From: JACTUC01 sp964477685 | Lineage (GTDB): Archaea > Thermoproteota > Methanomethylicia > Methanomethylicales > Methanomethylicaceae | Length of the DNA stretch: 36,541 nucleotides | Direction: 5' to 3' | NCBI GenBank assembly: GCA_964477685.1 | Contig: CAYZHK010000005.1 | Location: 1-36,541, forward strand | In this document: positions 16,489 to 25,220 of the stretch, one piece after another | Layout: each line of letters opens with the position of its first letter | Numbering within the stretch: the stretch's first letter is position 1 | Position numbers and translations under genes: made by a program | Notes under the pieces: model-generated | What the model was told of the DNA's origin: nothing | The model's input: only the letters and a program-made list of their open reading frames with translations | Databases searched by the model: none

Positions 16489-19400
16489 TTGAGCGACAAC
16501 ATTACGGGAATTGGTATGGACGAAAGATGGGTGCTGATGGAAGCCTTCTTCAAGGAGAAAGGCCTTGTCAGGCAGCACCTCGACTCATTTGATGATTTCA
16601 TCAAGAACAAGCTCCAGGAGATCGTGGACGAGCAGGCAGTGATCGAGACGGATCTCCCCGGCTACAAGATAAAGCTGGGCAAGCTCGTCGTCAAGAGGCC
16701 CACGATCCACGAGGCGGATGGCTCTGAGAAGGAGATCATGCCCATGGAAGCCAGGCAGAGGAACCTGACCTACGCCTCGTCCATGCACCTCACCGTCGCC
16801 CCGGTGGAGAACAACTACGAGGAGGAGCCCATGGAGGTCTACATCGGCAAGCTCCCCATAATGGTCAAGTCGAACCACTGCGTCCTCTCCAAGCTGAGCA
16901 AGGAGGAGCTGATCCGGGCCGGCGAAGACCCTGCGGACCCGGGCGGCTACTTCATAATCAACGGCTCCGAGAGGGTCGTGGTCATCCAGGAGGACCTGGC
17001 GGTCAACCGCATCCTCGTGGACGTCATGGACGGCGCCTCGCCGGTCACCCACGTTGCCAAGGTATTCTCCGCCACCTCCGGCTTCCGCGTCCCGGTGACG
17101 GTGGAGAGGATGAAGGGCGGCGACCTGCAGGTCACCTTCCCGTCCATACCCGGGCGCATATCCCTCTCGATCCTCATGAAGGCCCTCGGCGTCGGCTCCG
17201 ACAAGGAGCTGGTGGAGTACGTCTCCAGCGACAACGAAGTCCAGAAGGCACTGATCCCGACCCTCGAGGCCGGCGTCGAGATCAACAGCAGCAAGGATGC
17301 CCTGGACTACATCGGGAACAGGGTTGCCATCGGCCAGACCAGCGACTTCCGCATCCAGCGGGCCGAGCAGATCCTGGACAAGTACCTCCTCCCCCACCTG
17401 GACATGACCCCCAACGACCGGAAGAAGAAGGCCCTCTTCCTGGGCCAGATGGCCGAGAAGATCATCGAGCTCTCCCTGGGCCGCAGGAAGGCCGATGACA
17501 AGGACCACTACGCCAACAAGAGGCTGAAGCTCGCCGGCGACCTGCTGGCCAGCCTCTTTAGGGTTGCCTTCAAGTCCTTCTGCAGGGACATGAAGTACCA
17601 GCTGGAGAGGGCGAAGAGCAGGTCCAGGAGGGTTTCCATACCCACCCTGGTCAGGGCGGACGTCATCACCGAGAGGCTGAGGCATGCCCTGGCCACGGGC
17701 AACTGGGTCGGCGGGAAGGCGGGCGTGAGCCAGCTCCTCGACCGGACCAACTACCTCTCCACCGTGGGGCATCTCAGGAGGATCATCTCCCCGCTGAGCA
17801 GGAGCCAGCCCCACTTCGAGGCTAGGGACCTCCACTCGACGCAGTGGGGGAGGCTCTGCCCCAGCGAGACCCCCGAAGGCCCCAACTGCGGGCTGGTCAA
17901 GAACCTGGCGCTGATGGCATTCATATCGGTGGGCGTTGACGAGAGGCCCGTCGAGGAGCTCCTCTACGAGCTCGAGACCGAGCAGATCGAGTCGGCGAGG
18001 CAGAAGGGCCTCACCGGAGCCAAGGTGATCCTCAACGGCAGGCTCATCGGCATCCACGCCAAGCCGGAGCTCCTCGTCAGCGAGATGAGGAAGCTGAGGC
18101 GGAGGGGCAGGATCAGCAACGAGGTCAACGTGGCCCACTACAGCTACGGGACCATCAACGAGATCTATGTCAACTGCGACGCCGGGAGGGTCAGGCGCCC
18201 GCTGGTGATCGTCGACAACGGCTACCCGAGGCTGACCAAGGAGAACGTCGAGAAGCTCACCGCAGGGGAGTGGTCCTGGAACGACCTGATCCTGCAGGGG
18301 ATCGTTGAGTACCTGGACGCCGAGGAGGAGGAGAATGCCTACATCGCCCTCAACCTCGAGGACATGAACAGGGAGAGGACCCACCTGGAGATAGTCCCCT
18401 CCACCATACTCGGCATAAGCGCCTCCATGATACCCTTCCTGGAGGCGAACCAGTCGCCCAGGAACACCTACGGCTCCGCCATGGTGAAGCAGTCCCTGGG
18501 CTTCTACGCCGCCAACTTCTCCAAGAGGCTGGACACCCGCGGCCACCTCCTCCACTACCCGCAGAAGCCCATGGTCAACACCAAGGCCGGGAAGACGCTG
18601 GAGCTGGACAAGAGGCCTGCCGGGCAGAACTTCGTGGTCGCCATACTCTCCCACTCCGGCTACAACATAGAGGACGCCCTCATAATGAACAGGTCCTCTG
18701 TGGACCGGGGGCTCTCCCGCTCATCCTTCTTCAGGTGCTACGAGACCGAGGAGAGGCGGTACCCCGGAGGCCAGGAGGACAAGATCGAGACCCCGGCCCC
18801 CAACGTCAGGGGCTACCGGACCACCGAGTCCTACCGCTACCTGGGGGACGACGGCATCATCGAGCCGGAGTCCATAGTGGCGGGCGGCGACGTCCTGGTG
18901 GGCAAGACCAGCCCGCCAAGGTTCCTCGAGGAGTACCGCGAGTTCGAGTCCACCGGCCCTGTCAGGAGGGAGACCTCAGTCTCCATGAGGGCCGGCGAGG
19001 ACGGCATCGTGGACTTGGTCCTCGTCACCGAGACCTCGGACGGCAACAAGCTGGTCAAGATCCGGGTCCGGAACGAGAGGATCCCGGAGCTGGGCGACAA
19101 GTTCGCCTCCCGCCACGGGCAGAAGGGGGTCATCGGGATGCTCGTCCCGCAGTACGACATGCCCTACACGGCGGACGGAGTCGTGCCGGACCTGATCATC
19201 AACCCCCACGCCATCCCCTCTAGGATGACCCTGGGCCAGCTCCTCGAGGTGCTGGGCGGGAAGGCCTACGCCACGTCCGGCAGGGCGGTGGACGGGACGG
19301 CCTTCTGCGGCACCGACGAGAAGACGATGAAGGAGCTCCTCAGCGCCTCCGGCTTCAAGCCCAACGGCAAGGAGATAATGTACGACGGAAGGACCGGAAG

Positions 19401-19830
19401 GCTGCTGGAGGCCGAGATATTCATCGGCATAGCCTACTACCTGAAGCTCCACCACATGGTCTCCGACAAGATGCACGCCAGGGCGAGGGGCCCTGTCCAG
19501 ATCCTGACCCGCCAGCCCACCGAGGGGAGGGCGAGGGAGGGCGGCCTCAGGTTCGGGGAGATGGAGCGGGACTGCCTGATAGGCCACGGGGCGGCCATGC
19601 TCCTCAAGGAGAGGCTGCTGGACGAGTCCGACAGGACCGTGGTCAACATCTGCGAGGACTGCGGCCTGATCGCCTACTACGACCGGGTGAAGGACAAGCA
19701 CGTCTGCCCAGTCTGCGGCGACAAGGCGAAGACCACCCGCGTGGTCATGTCCTACGCATTCAAGCTGCTGCTCCAGGAGCTCATGAGCCTCGGGCTGGCG
19801 CCCCGGCTGAAGCTCTCGGAGAAGGTGTAG
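16489..19830 (+). CDS. rpoB: DNA-directed RNA polymerase subunit B (undivided)
   Basis: The second largest polymerase subunit, 1113 residues in a single frame. Methanogens and haloarchaea usually carry it as separate B'' and B' genes. Seen: the fork/lobe region with THLEIVPSTILGISASMIPF, a hybrid-binding segment with NFVVAILSHSGYNIEDALIMN, GDKFASRHGQKG near 868 (active-site region), and a C-terminal zinc ribbon CEDCG...CPVCG near 1055-1077. The start is TTG, set by GGTGAT at 16478-16483. rpoA1 follows after 25 bases. Confidence 0.98.
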   Translation: MSDNITGIGMDERWVLMEAFFKEKGLVRQHLDSFDDFIKNKLQEIVDEQAVIETDLPGYKIKLGKLVVKRPTIHEADGSEKEIMPMEARQRNLTYASSMHLTVAPVENNYEEEPMEVYIGKLPIMVKSNHCVLSKLSKEELIRAGEDPADPGGYFIINGSERVVVIQEDLAVNRILVDVMDGASPVTHVAKVFSATSGFRVPVTVERMKGGDLQVTFPSIPGRISLSILMKALGVGSDKELVEYVSSDNEVQKALIPTLEAGVEINSSKDALDYIGNRVAIGQTSDFRIQRAEQILDKYLLPHLDMTPNDRKKKALFLGQMAEKIIELSLGRRKADDKDHYANKRLKLAGDLLASLFRVAFKSFCRDMKYQLERAKSRSRRVSIPTLVRADVITERLRHALATGNWVGGKAGVSQLLDRTNYLSTVGHLRRIISPLSRSQPHFEARDLHSTQWGRLCPSETPEGPNCGLVKNLALMAFISVGVDERPVEELLYELETEQIESARQKGLTGAKVILNGRLIGIHAKPELLVSEMRKLRRRGRISNEVNVAHYSYGTINEIYVNCDAGRVRRPLVIVDNGYPRLTKENVEKLTAGEWSWNDLILQGIVEYLDAEEEENAYIALNLEDMNRERTHLEIVPSTILGISASMIPFLEANQSPRNTYGSAMVKQSLGFYAANFSKRLDTRGHLLHYPQKPMVNTKAGKTLELDKRPAGQNFVVAILSHSGYNIEDALIMNRSSVDRGLSRSSFFRCYETEERRYPGGQEDKIETPAPNVRGYRTTESYRYLGDDGIIEPESIVAGGDVLVGKTSPPRFLEEYREFESTGPVRRETSVSMRAGEDGIVDLVLVTETSDGNKLVKIRVRNERIPELGDKFASRHGQKGVIGMLVPQYDMPYTADGVVPDLIINPHAIPSRMTLGQLLEVLGGKAYATSGRAVDGTAFCGTDEKTMKELLSASGFKPNGKEIMYDGRTGRLLEAEIFIGIAYYLKLHHMVSDKMHARARGPVQILTRQPTEGRAREGGLRFGEMERDCLIGHGAAMLLKERLLDESDRTVVNICEDCGLIAYYDRVKDKHVCPVCGDKAKTTRVVMSYAFKLLLQELMSLGLAPRLKLSEKV

Positions 19831-19855
19831 TGAGGAAAAGGAGTGTAATGGCAAA

Positions 19856-22513
19856 ATGTCTCTCTACGAAATCGCAAAGTCAATCAAGGCCATAAAGTTC
19901 GGTCTCCTCTCGCCGGAGGACATCAGGAAGATGTCCGTCGTCAACATCGTCACTGCCGACACCTACGACGAGGACGGCGTCCCCATCGAGGCGGGGCTGA
20001 TGGACAGGCGCCTGGGGACCATCGAGCCGGGCCAGAAGTGCCAGACCTGCGGCAACAGGGTGGGCCAGTGCCCGGGCCACTTTGGCCACATCGAGCTGGC
20101 AAGGCCCGTCGTCCACCCCGGCTTCGCCAAGACCGTTTACCTGATGCTCAAGGCAACCTGCTGGAACTGCGGCAAGCTCCTCCTCACCAAGGAGGACTAT
20201 GACCGCTACACGCTCATGATGGAGCGCTACCGGCGGAGGTGGCCCCAGCTCAGGTTCAAGTTGGCGGACAGGATCATCAAGAAGGCCAACAAGACCTCCG
20301 AGTGCCCCTACTGCGGCAAGGAGCAGTTCAAGATCAAGTTCGAGAAGCCCACCACCTACTACGAGGAGCACCCCGAGGGCAACATCAAGCTTGCCCCCAA
20401 CGAGATCCGGTCGAGGCTGGAGCGCCTCTCCGACCAGGACGCCGCCCTCATGGGGCTCGACCCCAGGCTGGCCCGGCCGGAGTGGATGGCCCTTACAGTC
20501 CTTCCTGTGCCCCCATCGGCGGCCAGGCCTTCCATCACGCTGGAGTCTGGCGTCAGGTCCGAGGACGACCTCACCCACAAGCTGGTGGATATCATCAGGA
20601 TCAACGACCGGCTGAAGGAGAACATCGACGCGGGCGCCCCCCAGCTGATCATTGAGGACCTCTGGGAGCTCCTGCAGTACCACGTGACAACCTACTTCGA
20701 CAACGAGACGTCGGGGATACCGCCAGCCCGGCACAGGTCCGGGCGTCCGCTGAGGACCATAGCCCAGAGGCTCAAGGGCAAGGAGGGGCGCTTCAGGTCC
20801 AACCTCTCCGGCAAGCGCGTCGACTTCTCGGCTAGGACAGTAATCTCGCCGGACCCCATCATCAGCATGAACGAGGTGGGCGTCCCCATCGACATCGCAA
20901 AGCTCCTTACCATCCCGGAGCGTGTGAACAAGTTCAACATCGACCAGATGAAGCTGCTCATCGAGAACGGGCCTGACGTCCATCCCGGGGCCAACTACAT
21001 CATCCGCCCCGACGGGAGGAGGATCGACCTCCGCTTCCCCAAGGACCGGAAGACCATCGCCGACACGGTGGAGGTCGGCTACGAGGTAGAGAGGCACGTC
21101 AAGGACAACGACATCGTCCTCTTCAATCGGCAGCCCTCCCTCCACAGGATGTCCATCATGGCCCACAGGGTCCGGGTCCTCCCCTACAAGACCTTCAGGC
21201 TCAGCCTCTGCGTCTGCCCCCCCTACAACGCCGACTTCGACGGGGACGAGATGAACCTCCACGTCCCCCAGAGCGAGGAGGCGAGGGCCGAGGCGCTGGT
21301 GCTGATGCTGGTCCAGGAGCAGATCCTCTCGCCGAGGTACGGCGGCCCCATCATGGGCGGCATCCAGGACTACATCTCAGGGGCCTACATGCTCACCAAG
21401 AAGAGCACCCTGCTGACGAAGGAGGAGGCGTCCCAGCTGCTGACGAGCGCAGGCTACGACGGGGACCTCCCGCCGCCGGCAGTGAAGTCCCCCGAAGAGA
21501 GGTGGACGGGCAAGCAGCTCGCCAGCCTCTTCTTCCCCAAGGACTTCAACTATACCCTCAAGTCCAATACCTGCCAGAAGTGCGCCCAGTGCAAGAAGGA
21601 GGAGTGCGAGCACGACTCGTACGTCTACATCAAGAACGGGAAGCTGGTGGCTGGCGTCATCGACAAGAAGGCCATCGGTGCAGGGCAGCCCGAGAGCATC
21701 CTCCACAGGCTCATCAAGGACTACGGCACCGACATGGGCAGGTACTACATTGACAAGGCCTTCAAGCTCTTCCTCTCCTACATCGACACCCACGGCCTCA
21801 CCATAGGCCTCGACGAGGAGGAGCTCCCGCAGGACGCCAAGGACAAGGTCAAGGCGGTGATCTCCGAGGCCGAGGGCAAGACCAAGAAGCTCATCAATAT
21901 CTACGAGCAGGGCCTTCTGGAGCGGCTCCCCGGCAGGACGCTGGAGGAGACGCTGGAGACCAAGATCATGCAGGAGCTGGAGGAGGCAAGAGAGAAGGCC
22001 GGCGAGGTCGCAGGCCAGAGCCTCAGGGAAGGGAACACTGCGCTGATGATGGCCAGGACAGGCGCAAGGGGGAGCCTCATGAACCTCGCCCACATGGTCG
22101 CCTGCGTAGGGCAGCAGTCGGTGCGTGGCGACAGGATCAACAGGGGCTATATGGAAAGGACCCTCCCCCACTTCCGGCAGAAGGACCTCGGCGCCGAGGC
22201 CCACGGCTTCGTCTACAGCAGCTACAAGGACAAGCTCAACCCCATAGAATTCTTCTTCCACGCCATGGGCGGCAGGGAAGGGCTCGTCGATACGGCCGTA
22301 AGGACAAGCCAGAGTGGCTACATGCAGAGGAGGCTCATCAACGCCCTCCAGGACGTGAGGGTCGAGTACGACGGCACGGTCAGGGGCACGGACGGCTCCA
22401 TACTCCAGTTCAAGTACGGCGACGACGGGGTCGACCCAGCCAAGAGCGACCACGGCAAGGCCGTCAACATTGACAAGATAATTGAGAGGGTAGTCACGGC
22501 GGGAGGCGACTGA
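19856..22513 (+). CDS. rpoA1: DNA-directed RNA polymerase subunit A'
   Basis: The N-terminal part of the largest subunit, holding the catalytic centre. 885 residues. The clamp zinc site begins with CQTCG near 61 and continues through CPGHFGHIE, with a second CWNCG cluster. The catalytic NADFDGD at 458-464 carries the three magnesium-binding aspartates. A small Cys-rich insert, CQKCAQCKKEEC, lies near 576-587. The N-terminus SLYEIAKSIKAIKFG fits archaeal A' only from ATG 19856. The best-spaced ribosome site (GGAG, 19840-19843) instead points to an out-of-frame ATG at 19848. It ends one base before rpoA2. Confidence 0.98.
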   Translation: MSLYEIAKSIKAIKFGLLSPEDIRKMSVVNIVTADTYDEDGVPIEAGLMDRRLGTIEPGQKCQTCGNRVGQCPGHFGHIELARPVVHPGFAKTVYLMLKATCWNCGKLLLTKEDYDRYTLMMERYRRRWPQLRFKLADRIIKKANKTSECPYCGKEQFKIKFEKPTTYYEEHPEGNIKLAPNEIRSRLERLSDQDAALMGLDPRLARPEWMALTVLPVPPSAARPSITLESGVRSEDDLTHKLVDIIRINDRLKENIDAGAPQLIIEDLWELLQYHVTTYFDNETSGIPPARHRSGRPLRTIAQRLKGKEGRFRSNLSGKRVDFSARTVISPDPIISMNEVGVPIDIAKLLTIPERVNKFNIDQMKLLIENGPDVHPGANYIIRPDGRRIDLRFPKDRKTIADTVEVGYEVERHVKDNDIVLFNRQPSLHRMSIMAHRVRVLPYKTFRLSLCVCPPYNADFDGDEMNLHVPQSEEARAEALVLMLVQEQILSPRYGGPIMGGIQDYISGAYMLTKKSTLLTKEEASQLLTSAGYDGDLPPPAVKSPEERWTGKQLASLFFPKDFNYTLKSNTCQKCAQCKKEECEHDSYVYIKNGKLVAGVIDKKAIGAGQPESILHRLIKDYGTDMGRYYIDKAFKLFLSYIDTHGLTIGLDEEELPQDAKDKVKAVISEAEGKTKKLINIYEQGLLERLPGRTLEETLETKIMQELEEAREKAGEVAGQSLREGNTALMMARTGARGSLMNLAHMVACVGQQSVRGDRINRGYMERTLPHFRQKDLGAEAHGFVYSSYKDKLNPIEFFFHAMGGREGLVDTAVRTSQSGYMQRRLINALQDVRVEYDGTVRGTDGSILQFKYGDDGVDPAKSDHGKAVNIDKIIERVVTAGGD

Positions 22514-22514
22514 A

Positions 22515-23876
22515 ATGGCAGACGACAAGCAGAAGGCAAAGAAGGCGGTGCAGGTAAAGCCCAAGAAGGAAGCCGAGAAGCCGAAGAAGGCCAAGGAGTC
22601 CCCCAAGAAGGAAGCCTCAGCAGCCAAGGCCCGAGCAGCCGAGGCACCCAAGGCAGAGGCCAAGAAGCCTGCCTATGCAAAGGGCGAGGGGGCAGCCAAG
22701 AAGGCGGCCAAGAAGGAGAAGCCTTCCCCCGTGGACCTTGCCCTTGAGGAGTACAGGAATGTCCTGACCGAGCAGCTCATCGAGCAGCTGCGGGAGAAGC
22801 TGGCCAAGGCAAAGCTCACCGAGAGCCAGATCAAGAAGGTCATCGAGGAGACCTACCGGTCCTACATGAAGGCGCAGATCGAGCCGGGAGAGGCAGCCGG
22901 GACGGTGGCCGCCCAGTCCGTGGGAGAGCCAGGCACCCAGATGACCCTGAGGACCTTCCACTACGCGGGCGTCAGGGAGCTGAACGTCACGCTGGGCCTC
23001 CCCAGGCTCATCGAGATAGTCGACGCCAGGAGGATCCCGTCAACACCGACCATGACAGTCTACCTGGACGAGGAGCACAAGTCCAGCCTCGAGAAGGCAA
23101 AGGAGGTCGTAACGCGGATCGAGAGGATAGTGGTGGAGAATATCGCCAAGAGCATCGAGTACGACATGGTCAACGCCTCCTTCATAGTGGACCTGGACGA
23201 CGAGATCCTCCAGGACAAGGACCTGGAGACGGATTTCGTCAAGAAGTCCATCGAGAAGCTCAAGATAGGCAGGGTGGAGGTGGAGGGTTCGAGCCTCATC
23301 ATCTCCCCCGAGGTCACCGCCCAGGACAAGATCAAGCGGCTGAGGGAGAGGATCCTCACCCTGAGGCTGAAGGGCGTCAAGGGCATCAAGAGGGTTCTGA
23401 TCCAGAAGGAGAACGAGGAGTACGTACTCCACACCGACGGCTCGAACCTCTCCGAGGTCCTCAAGATTAAGGGCATCGACACCACCCGGGTCTACACCAA
23501 CAACATCTCGGAGATCGCCGAGGTCCTTGGCATCGAGGCGGCCCGCAACGCCATCATCAAGGAGGCCTTCCAGGTGCTGGACCAGCAGGGGCTTGACGTC
23601 GACGTGAGGCATGTCATCCTGGTGGCGGACCTGATGACCTCCACCGGCAGGATAAGGCAGATAGGCAGGCACGGGATCAGCGGCGAGAAGTCGAGCGTCC
23701 TTGCCAGGGCAGCCTTCGAGGTCACCGTAAAGCATTTATTGGATGCGGCATCACATGGAGAAGAAGACGCCCTGGAGGGAGTTACGGAAAACGTAATAGT
23801 AGGTCAGCCCATACCATTGGGTACGGGTCTGGTCGAACTCTTCATGAGGTTCTCAACCCCAAAGGAGGCACAATAG
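22515..23876 (+). CDS. rpoA2: DNA-directed RNA polymerase subunit A'' with Lys/Ala-rich N-terminal tail
   Basis: The C-terminal part of the largest subunit, with the trigger loop, bridge-helix end and jaw. 453 residues. The conserved fold starts only around residue 72 (SPVDLALEEY). The trigger-loop region is intact, with GEPGTQMTLRTFHYAGV. The first 70 residues are low-complexity and strongly basic, with about 23 lysines plus Ala, Pro and Glu, like a histone H1 tail. Archaeal A'' proteins are normally near 390 residues, so the extra length is this tail. It is followed at once by rpl30e: the stop TAG abuts ATG. Confidence 0.97.
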   Translation: MADDKQKAKKAVQVKPKKEAEKPKKAKESPKKEASAAKARAAEAPKAEAKKPAYAKGEGAAKKAAKKEKPSPVDLALEEYRNVLTEQLIEQLREKLAKAKLTESQIKKVIEETYRSYMKAQIEPGEAAGTVAAQSVGEPGTQMTLRTFHYAGVRELNVTLGLPRLIEIVDARRIPSTPTMTVYLDEEHKSSLEKAKEVVTRIERIVVENIAKSIEYDMVNASFIVDLDDEILQDKDLETDFVKKSIEKLKIGRVEVEGSSLIISPEVTAQDKIKRLRERILTLRLKGVKGIKRVLIQKENEEYVLHTDGSNLSEVLKIKGIDTTRVYTNNISEIAEVLGIEAARNAIIKEAFQVLDQQGLDVDVRHVILVADLMTSTGRIRQIGRHGISGEKSSVLARAAFEVTVKHLLDAASHGEEDALEGVTENVIVGQPIPLGTGLVELFMRFSTPKEAQ

Positions 23877-24173
23877 ATGGACATTTCCAAGGAACTGAAG
23901 GTCGCCCTCAAGACGGGCAAGGTCGAGGTCGGCTACAAGGTCGGCCTCAAGACCCTTGGCAAGAAGAAGGCAAAGCTGGTGGTGATCTCCGCAAACACGC
24001 CCACGGACCTTGCCTCGAAGATAAAGGTAACGGCCGGGGAGATCCCGCTCTACATTTACCCGGGCTCCAGCTGGGAGCTGGGTGGCCTCTGCGGCAAGCC
24101 CTTCCCGGTGACGACGGTGACCATCATCGAGCCCGGCGAGTCCAGCATACTGAAGCTCGAGAAGGAGGAATGA
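23877..24173 (+). CDS. rpl30e: Large-subunit ribosomal protein L30e
   Basis: 98 residues. An L7Ae-fold RNA-binding protein (family L30e/L7Ae/S12e) of the large ribosomal subunit. Seen: TGKVEVGYKVGLKTLGKKKAKLV's core KVGLKTLGKKKAKLV, VISANTP, IYPGSSWELGGLCGKPFPVT, and the C-terminal EPGESSIL. The ATG directly follows the rpoA2 stop. This is the usual position in archaeal polymerase operons. Its own stop TGA overlaps an ATG (24170) that looks like the original start of nusA. Confidence 0.95.
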   Translation: MDISKELKVALKTGKVEVGYKVGLKTLGKKKAKLVVISANTPTDLASKIKVTAGEIPLYIYPGSSWELGGLCGKPFPVTTVTIIEPGESSILKLEKEE

Positions 24174-24202
24174 GCCTTTCCATCCATCAAACTGACGGCT
24201 GA
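24170..24202 (+). other. Ten-codon upstream ORF, apparent remnant of the original nusA start
   Basis: ATG 24170 overlaps the rpl30e stop (ATGA) and has GGAGG at 24164-24168, the normal arrangement for the next gene of an operon. It reads MSLSIHQTDG and stops at 24200-24202, four bases before the ATG of nusA. CATC is repeated in tandem at 24181-24184 and 24185-24188. Without one copy the frame would read MSLSIKLTADDMRFIAL straight into nusA, which is the expected N-terminus of archaeal NusA. Confidence 0.6.
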
Positions 24203-24206
24203 CGAC

Positions 24207-24611
24207 ATGCGCTTCATAGCGCTCCTCGAAAACCTGACGGGGGCCATAGCCAAGGACTGCATCATCGACCAGGAGAGCAACAGGATAATCTTCGTCATCC
24301 GCCCCGGCGACATGGGCCTGGCCATCGGCAAGAACGGCATGAACATCGAGAGGACAAGGAAGGTCATCGGCCGGCCGGTGGAGATAGTGGAGTACGCCGA
24401 GACGCCGGAGGAATTCCTGAAGAATATCCTCGCCCCAGCTAAGGTGAGGGGCATCAAGATCAGCAGGAACCCGGAGGGCGCCAGCTTCGCCCAGGTGACC
24501 GTGGACCCCCACGACAAGGGGATGGCCATCGGGAAGAACGGGAGGAACGTCGTGAAGACGAGACTCCTCATGAAGCGCCACTTCGGCATGGACAACATAA
24601 TGATCAGCTGA
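24207..24611 (+). CDS. nusA: Archaeal NusA-like transcription factor (two KH domains)
   Basis: A short archaeal NusA made of two KH RNA-binding domains, thought to act in elongation or termination. Both GxxG loops are clear: GLAIGKNGMNIERTR near 34-48 and GMAIGKNGRNVVKTR near 107-121. Relatives begin about twelve residues earlier with an (I)KLTxDEMR segment. Here the matching codons lie upstream in this frame but have no start codon. The usable start is ATG 24207, which lacks a ribosome site and may be reached by reinitiation after the upstream ORF. The missing residues probably affect only the edge of KH1. Confidence 0.88.
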   Translation: MRFIALLENLTGAIAKDCIIDQESNRIIFVIRPGDMGLAIGKNGMNIERTRKVIGRPVEIVEYAETPEEFLKNILAPAKVRGIKISRNPEGASFAQVTVDPHDKGMAIGKNGRNVVKTRLLMKRHFGMDNIMIS

Positions 24612-24631
24612 GCCCTCCTGCCGCAGAGCGC

Positions 24632-24712
24632 GGGGCGCCGCCGGCGCGCCCATTTGAATTCTCCATGGGCTGGACCGATTGGCAGCCCGAATTGGGCGCT
24701 CCCAAACCAATC
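24632..24712 (+). other. Structured non-coding spacer between nusA and rps12
   Basis: Two foldable parts lie before the rps12 promoter. A 6-bp all-GC hairpin, GGGCGC (24633-24638) with GCGCCC (24646-24651), is followed by ATTTGAATT and could mark the end of the polymerase transcript. Then GATTGG (24677-24682) pairs with CCAATC (24707-24712) around a smaller hairpin. That inner hairpin is either GCCC-GAATT-GGGC (24685-24697) or TTGGG-CGCT-CCCAA (24692-24705). The function is unknown. Confidence 0.35.
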
Positions 24713-24720
24713 CGACAGAG

Positions 24721-24728
24721 TTAAATAA
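24721..24728 (+). promoter_or_regulatory. TATA box of rps12-rps7
   Basis: TTAAATAA, about 50 bases before the rps12 start, so the leader would be about 25 bases and would hold AGGTGA (24761-24766). Confidence 0.5.
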
Positions 24729-24771
24729 TTGCAAGCGTTTACGAATGGCGCACTAGATATAGGTGAAGGTC

Positions 24772-25215
24772 ATGGCAGGTTCAAAATCACCCAAGGGCTT
24801 GCTCGCAGGCAGGAAGCTCGCGGGGAAAAGGAAGACCTTCCGATGGAGCCTCAGCGACTACAAGAGGAGGCTTCTGAGGTTGGACGAGAAGGCAGACCCC
24901 CTTGAGGGGGCTCCCCAGGCCAGGGGCATAGTCCTCGAGAAGGTGGGAGTCGAAAGCAGGCAGCCCAACTCGGCAGTCAGGAAGTGCGCAAGGATCCAGC
25001 TGATCAAGAATGGAAAGCAGATAACCGCCTTCCTGCCGGGCGACGGTTCTCTCAACTTTATCGACGAGCACGATGAAGTCATCGTCGAGGGCATCGGTGG
25101 CCCCGGAGGCGGCTCCATGGGAGACCTCCCCGGCGTCAGGTGGAAGGTTGTGAAGATCAACGGCGTCTCCCTCAACGCCCTCATGACTGGCAAGAAGCAG
25201 AAGCCAGTGAGGTAG
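24772..25215 (+). CDS. rps12: Small-subunit ribosomal protein S12 (uS12)
   Basis: 147 residues from ATG 24772; AGGTGA at 24761-24766 decides against an in-frame GTG at 24763. The decoding-site motif QPNSAVRKCARIQL is present, as is GDGSLNFIDEHDEV with the GGPGGGSMGDLPGVRWKV region that faces the decoding centre. It is followed after five bases by rps7, the usual partner, with the rps7 ribosome site overlapping the rps12 stop. Confidence 0.97.
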   Translation: MAGSKSPKGLLAGRKLAGKRKTFRWSLSDYKRRLLRLDEKADPLEGAPQARGIVLEKVGVESRQPNSAVRKCARIQLIKNGKQITAFLPGDGSLNFIDEHDEVIVEGIGGPGGGSMGDLPGVRWKVVKINGVSLNALMTGKKQKPVR

Positions 25216-25220
25216 ATTGA

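Noticed and set aside
16585..18654. 689-codon open frame antisense to rpoB
   Set aside because: High G+C with codon bias leaves the opposite frame free of stops. The translation is rich in Gly, Val, Leu and Asp without any domain, and the plus strand holds an unmistakable rpoB.
19880..22663. Long antisense frames under rpoA1 (460 and 428 codons)
   Set aside because: They mirror the same codon-bias effect, have no motif or ribosome site of their own, and lie wholly under conserved polymerase genes.
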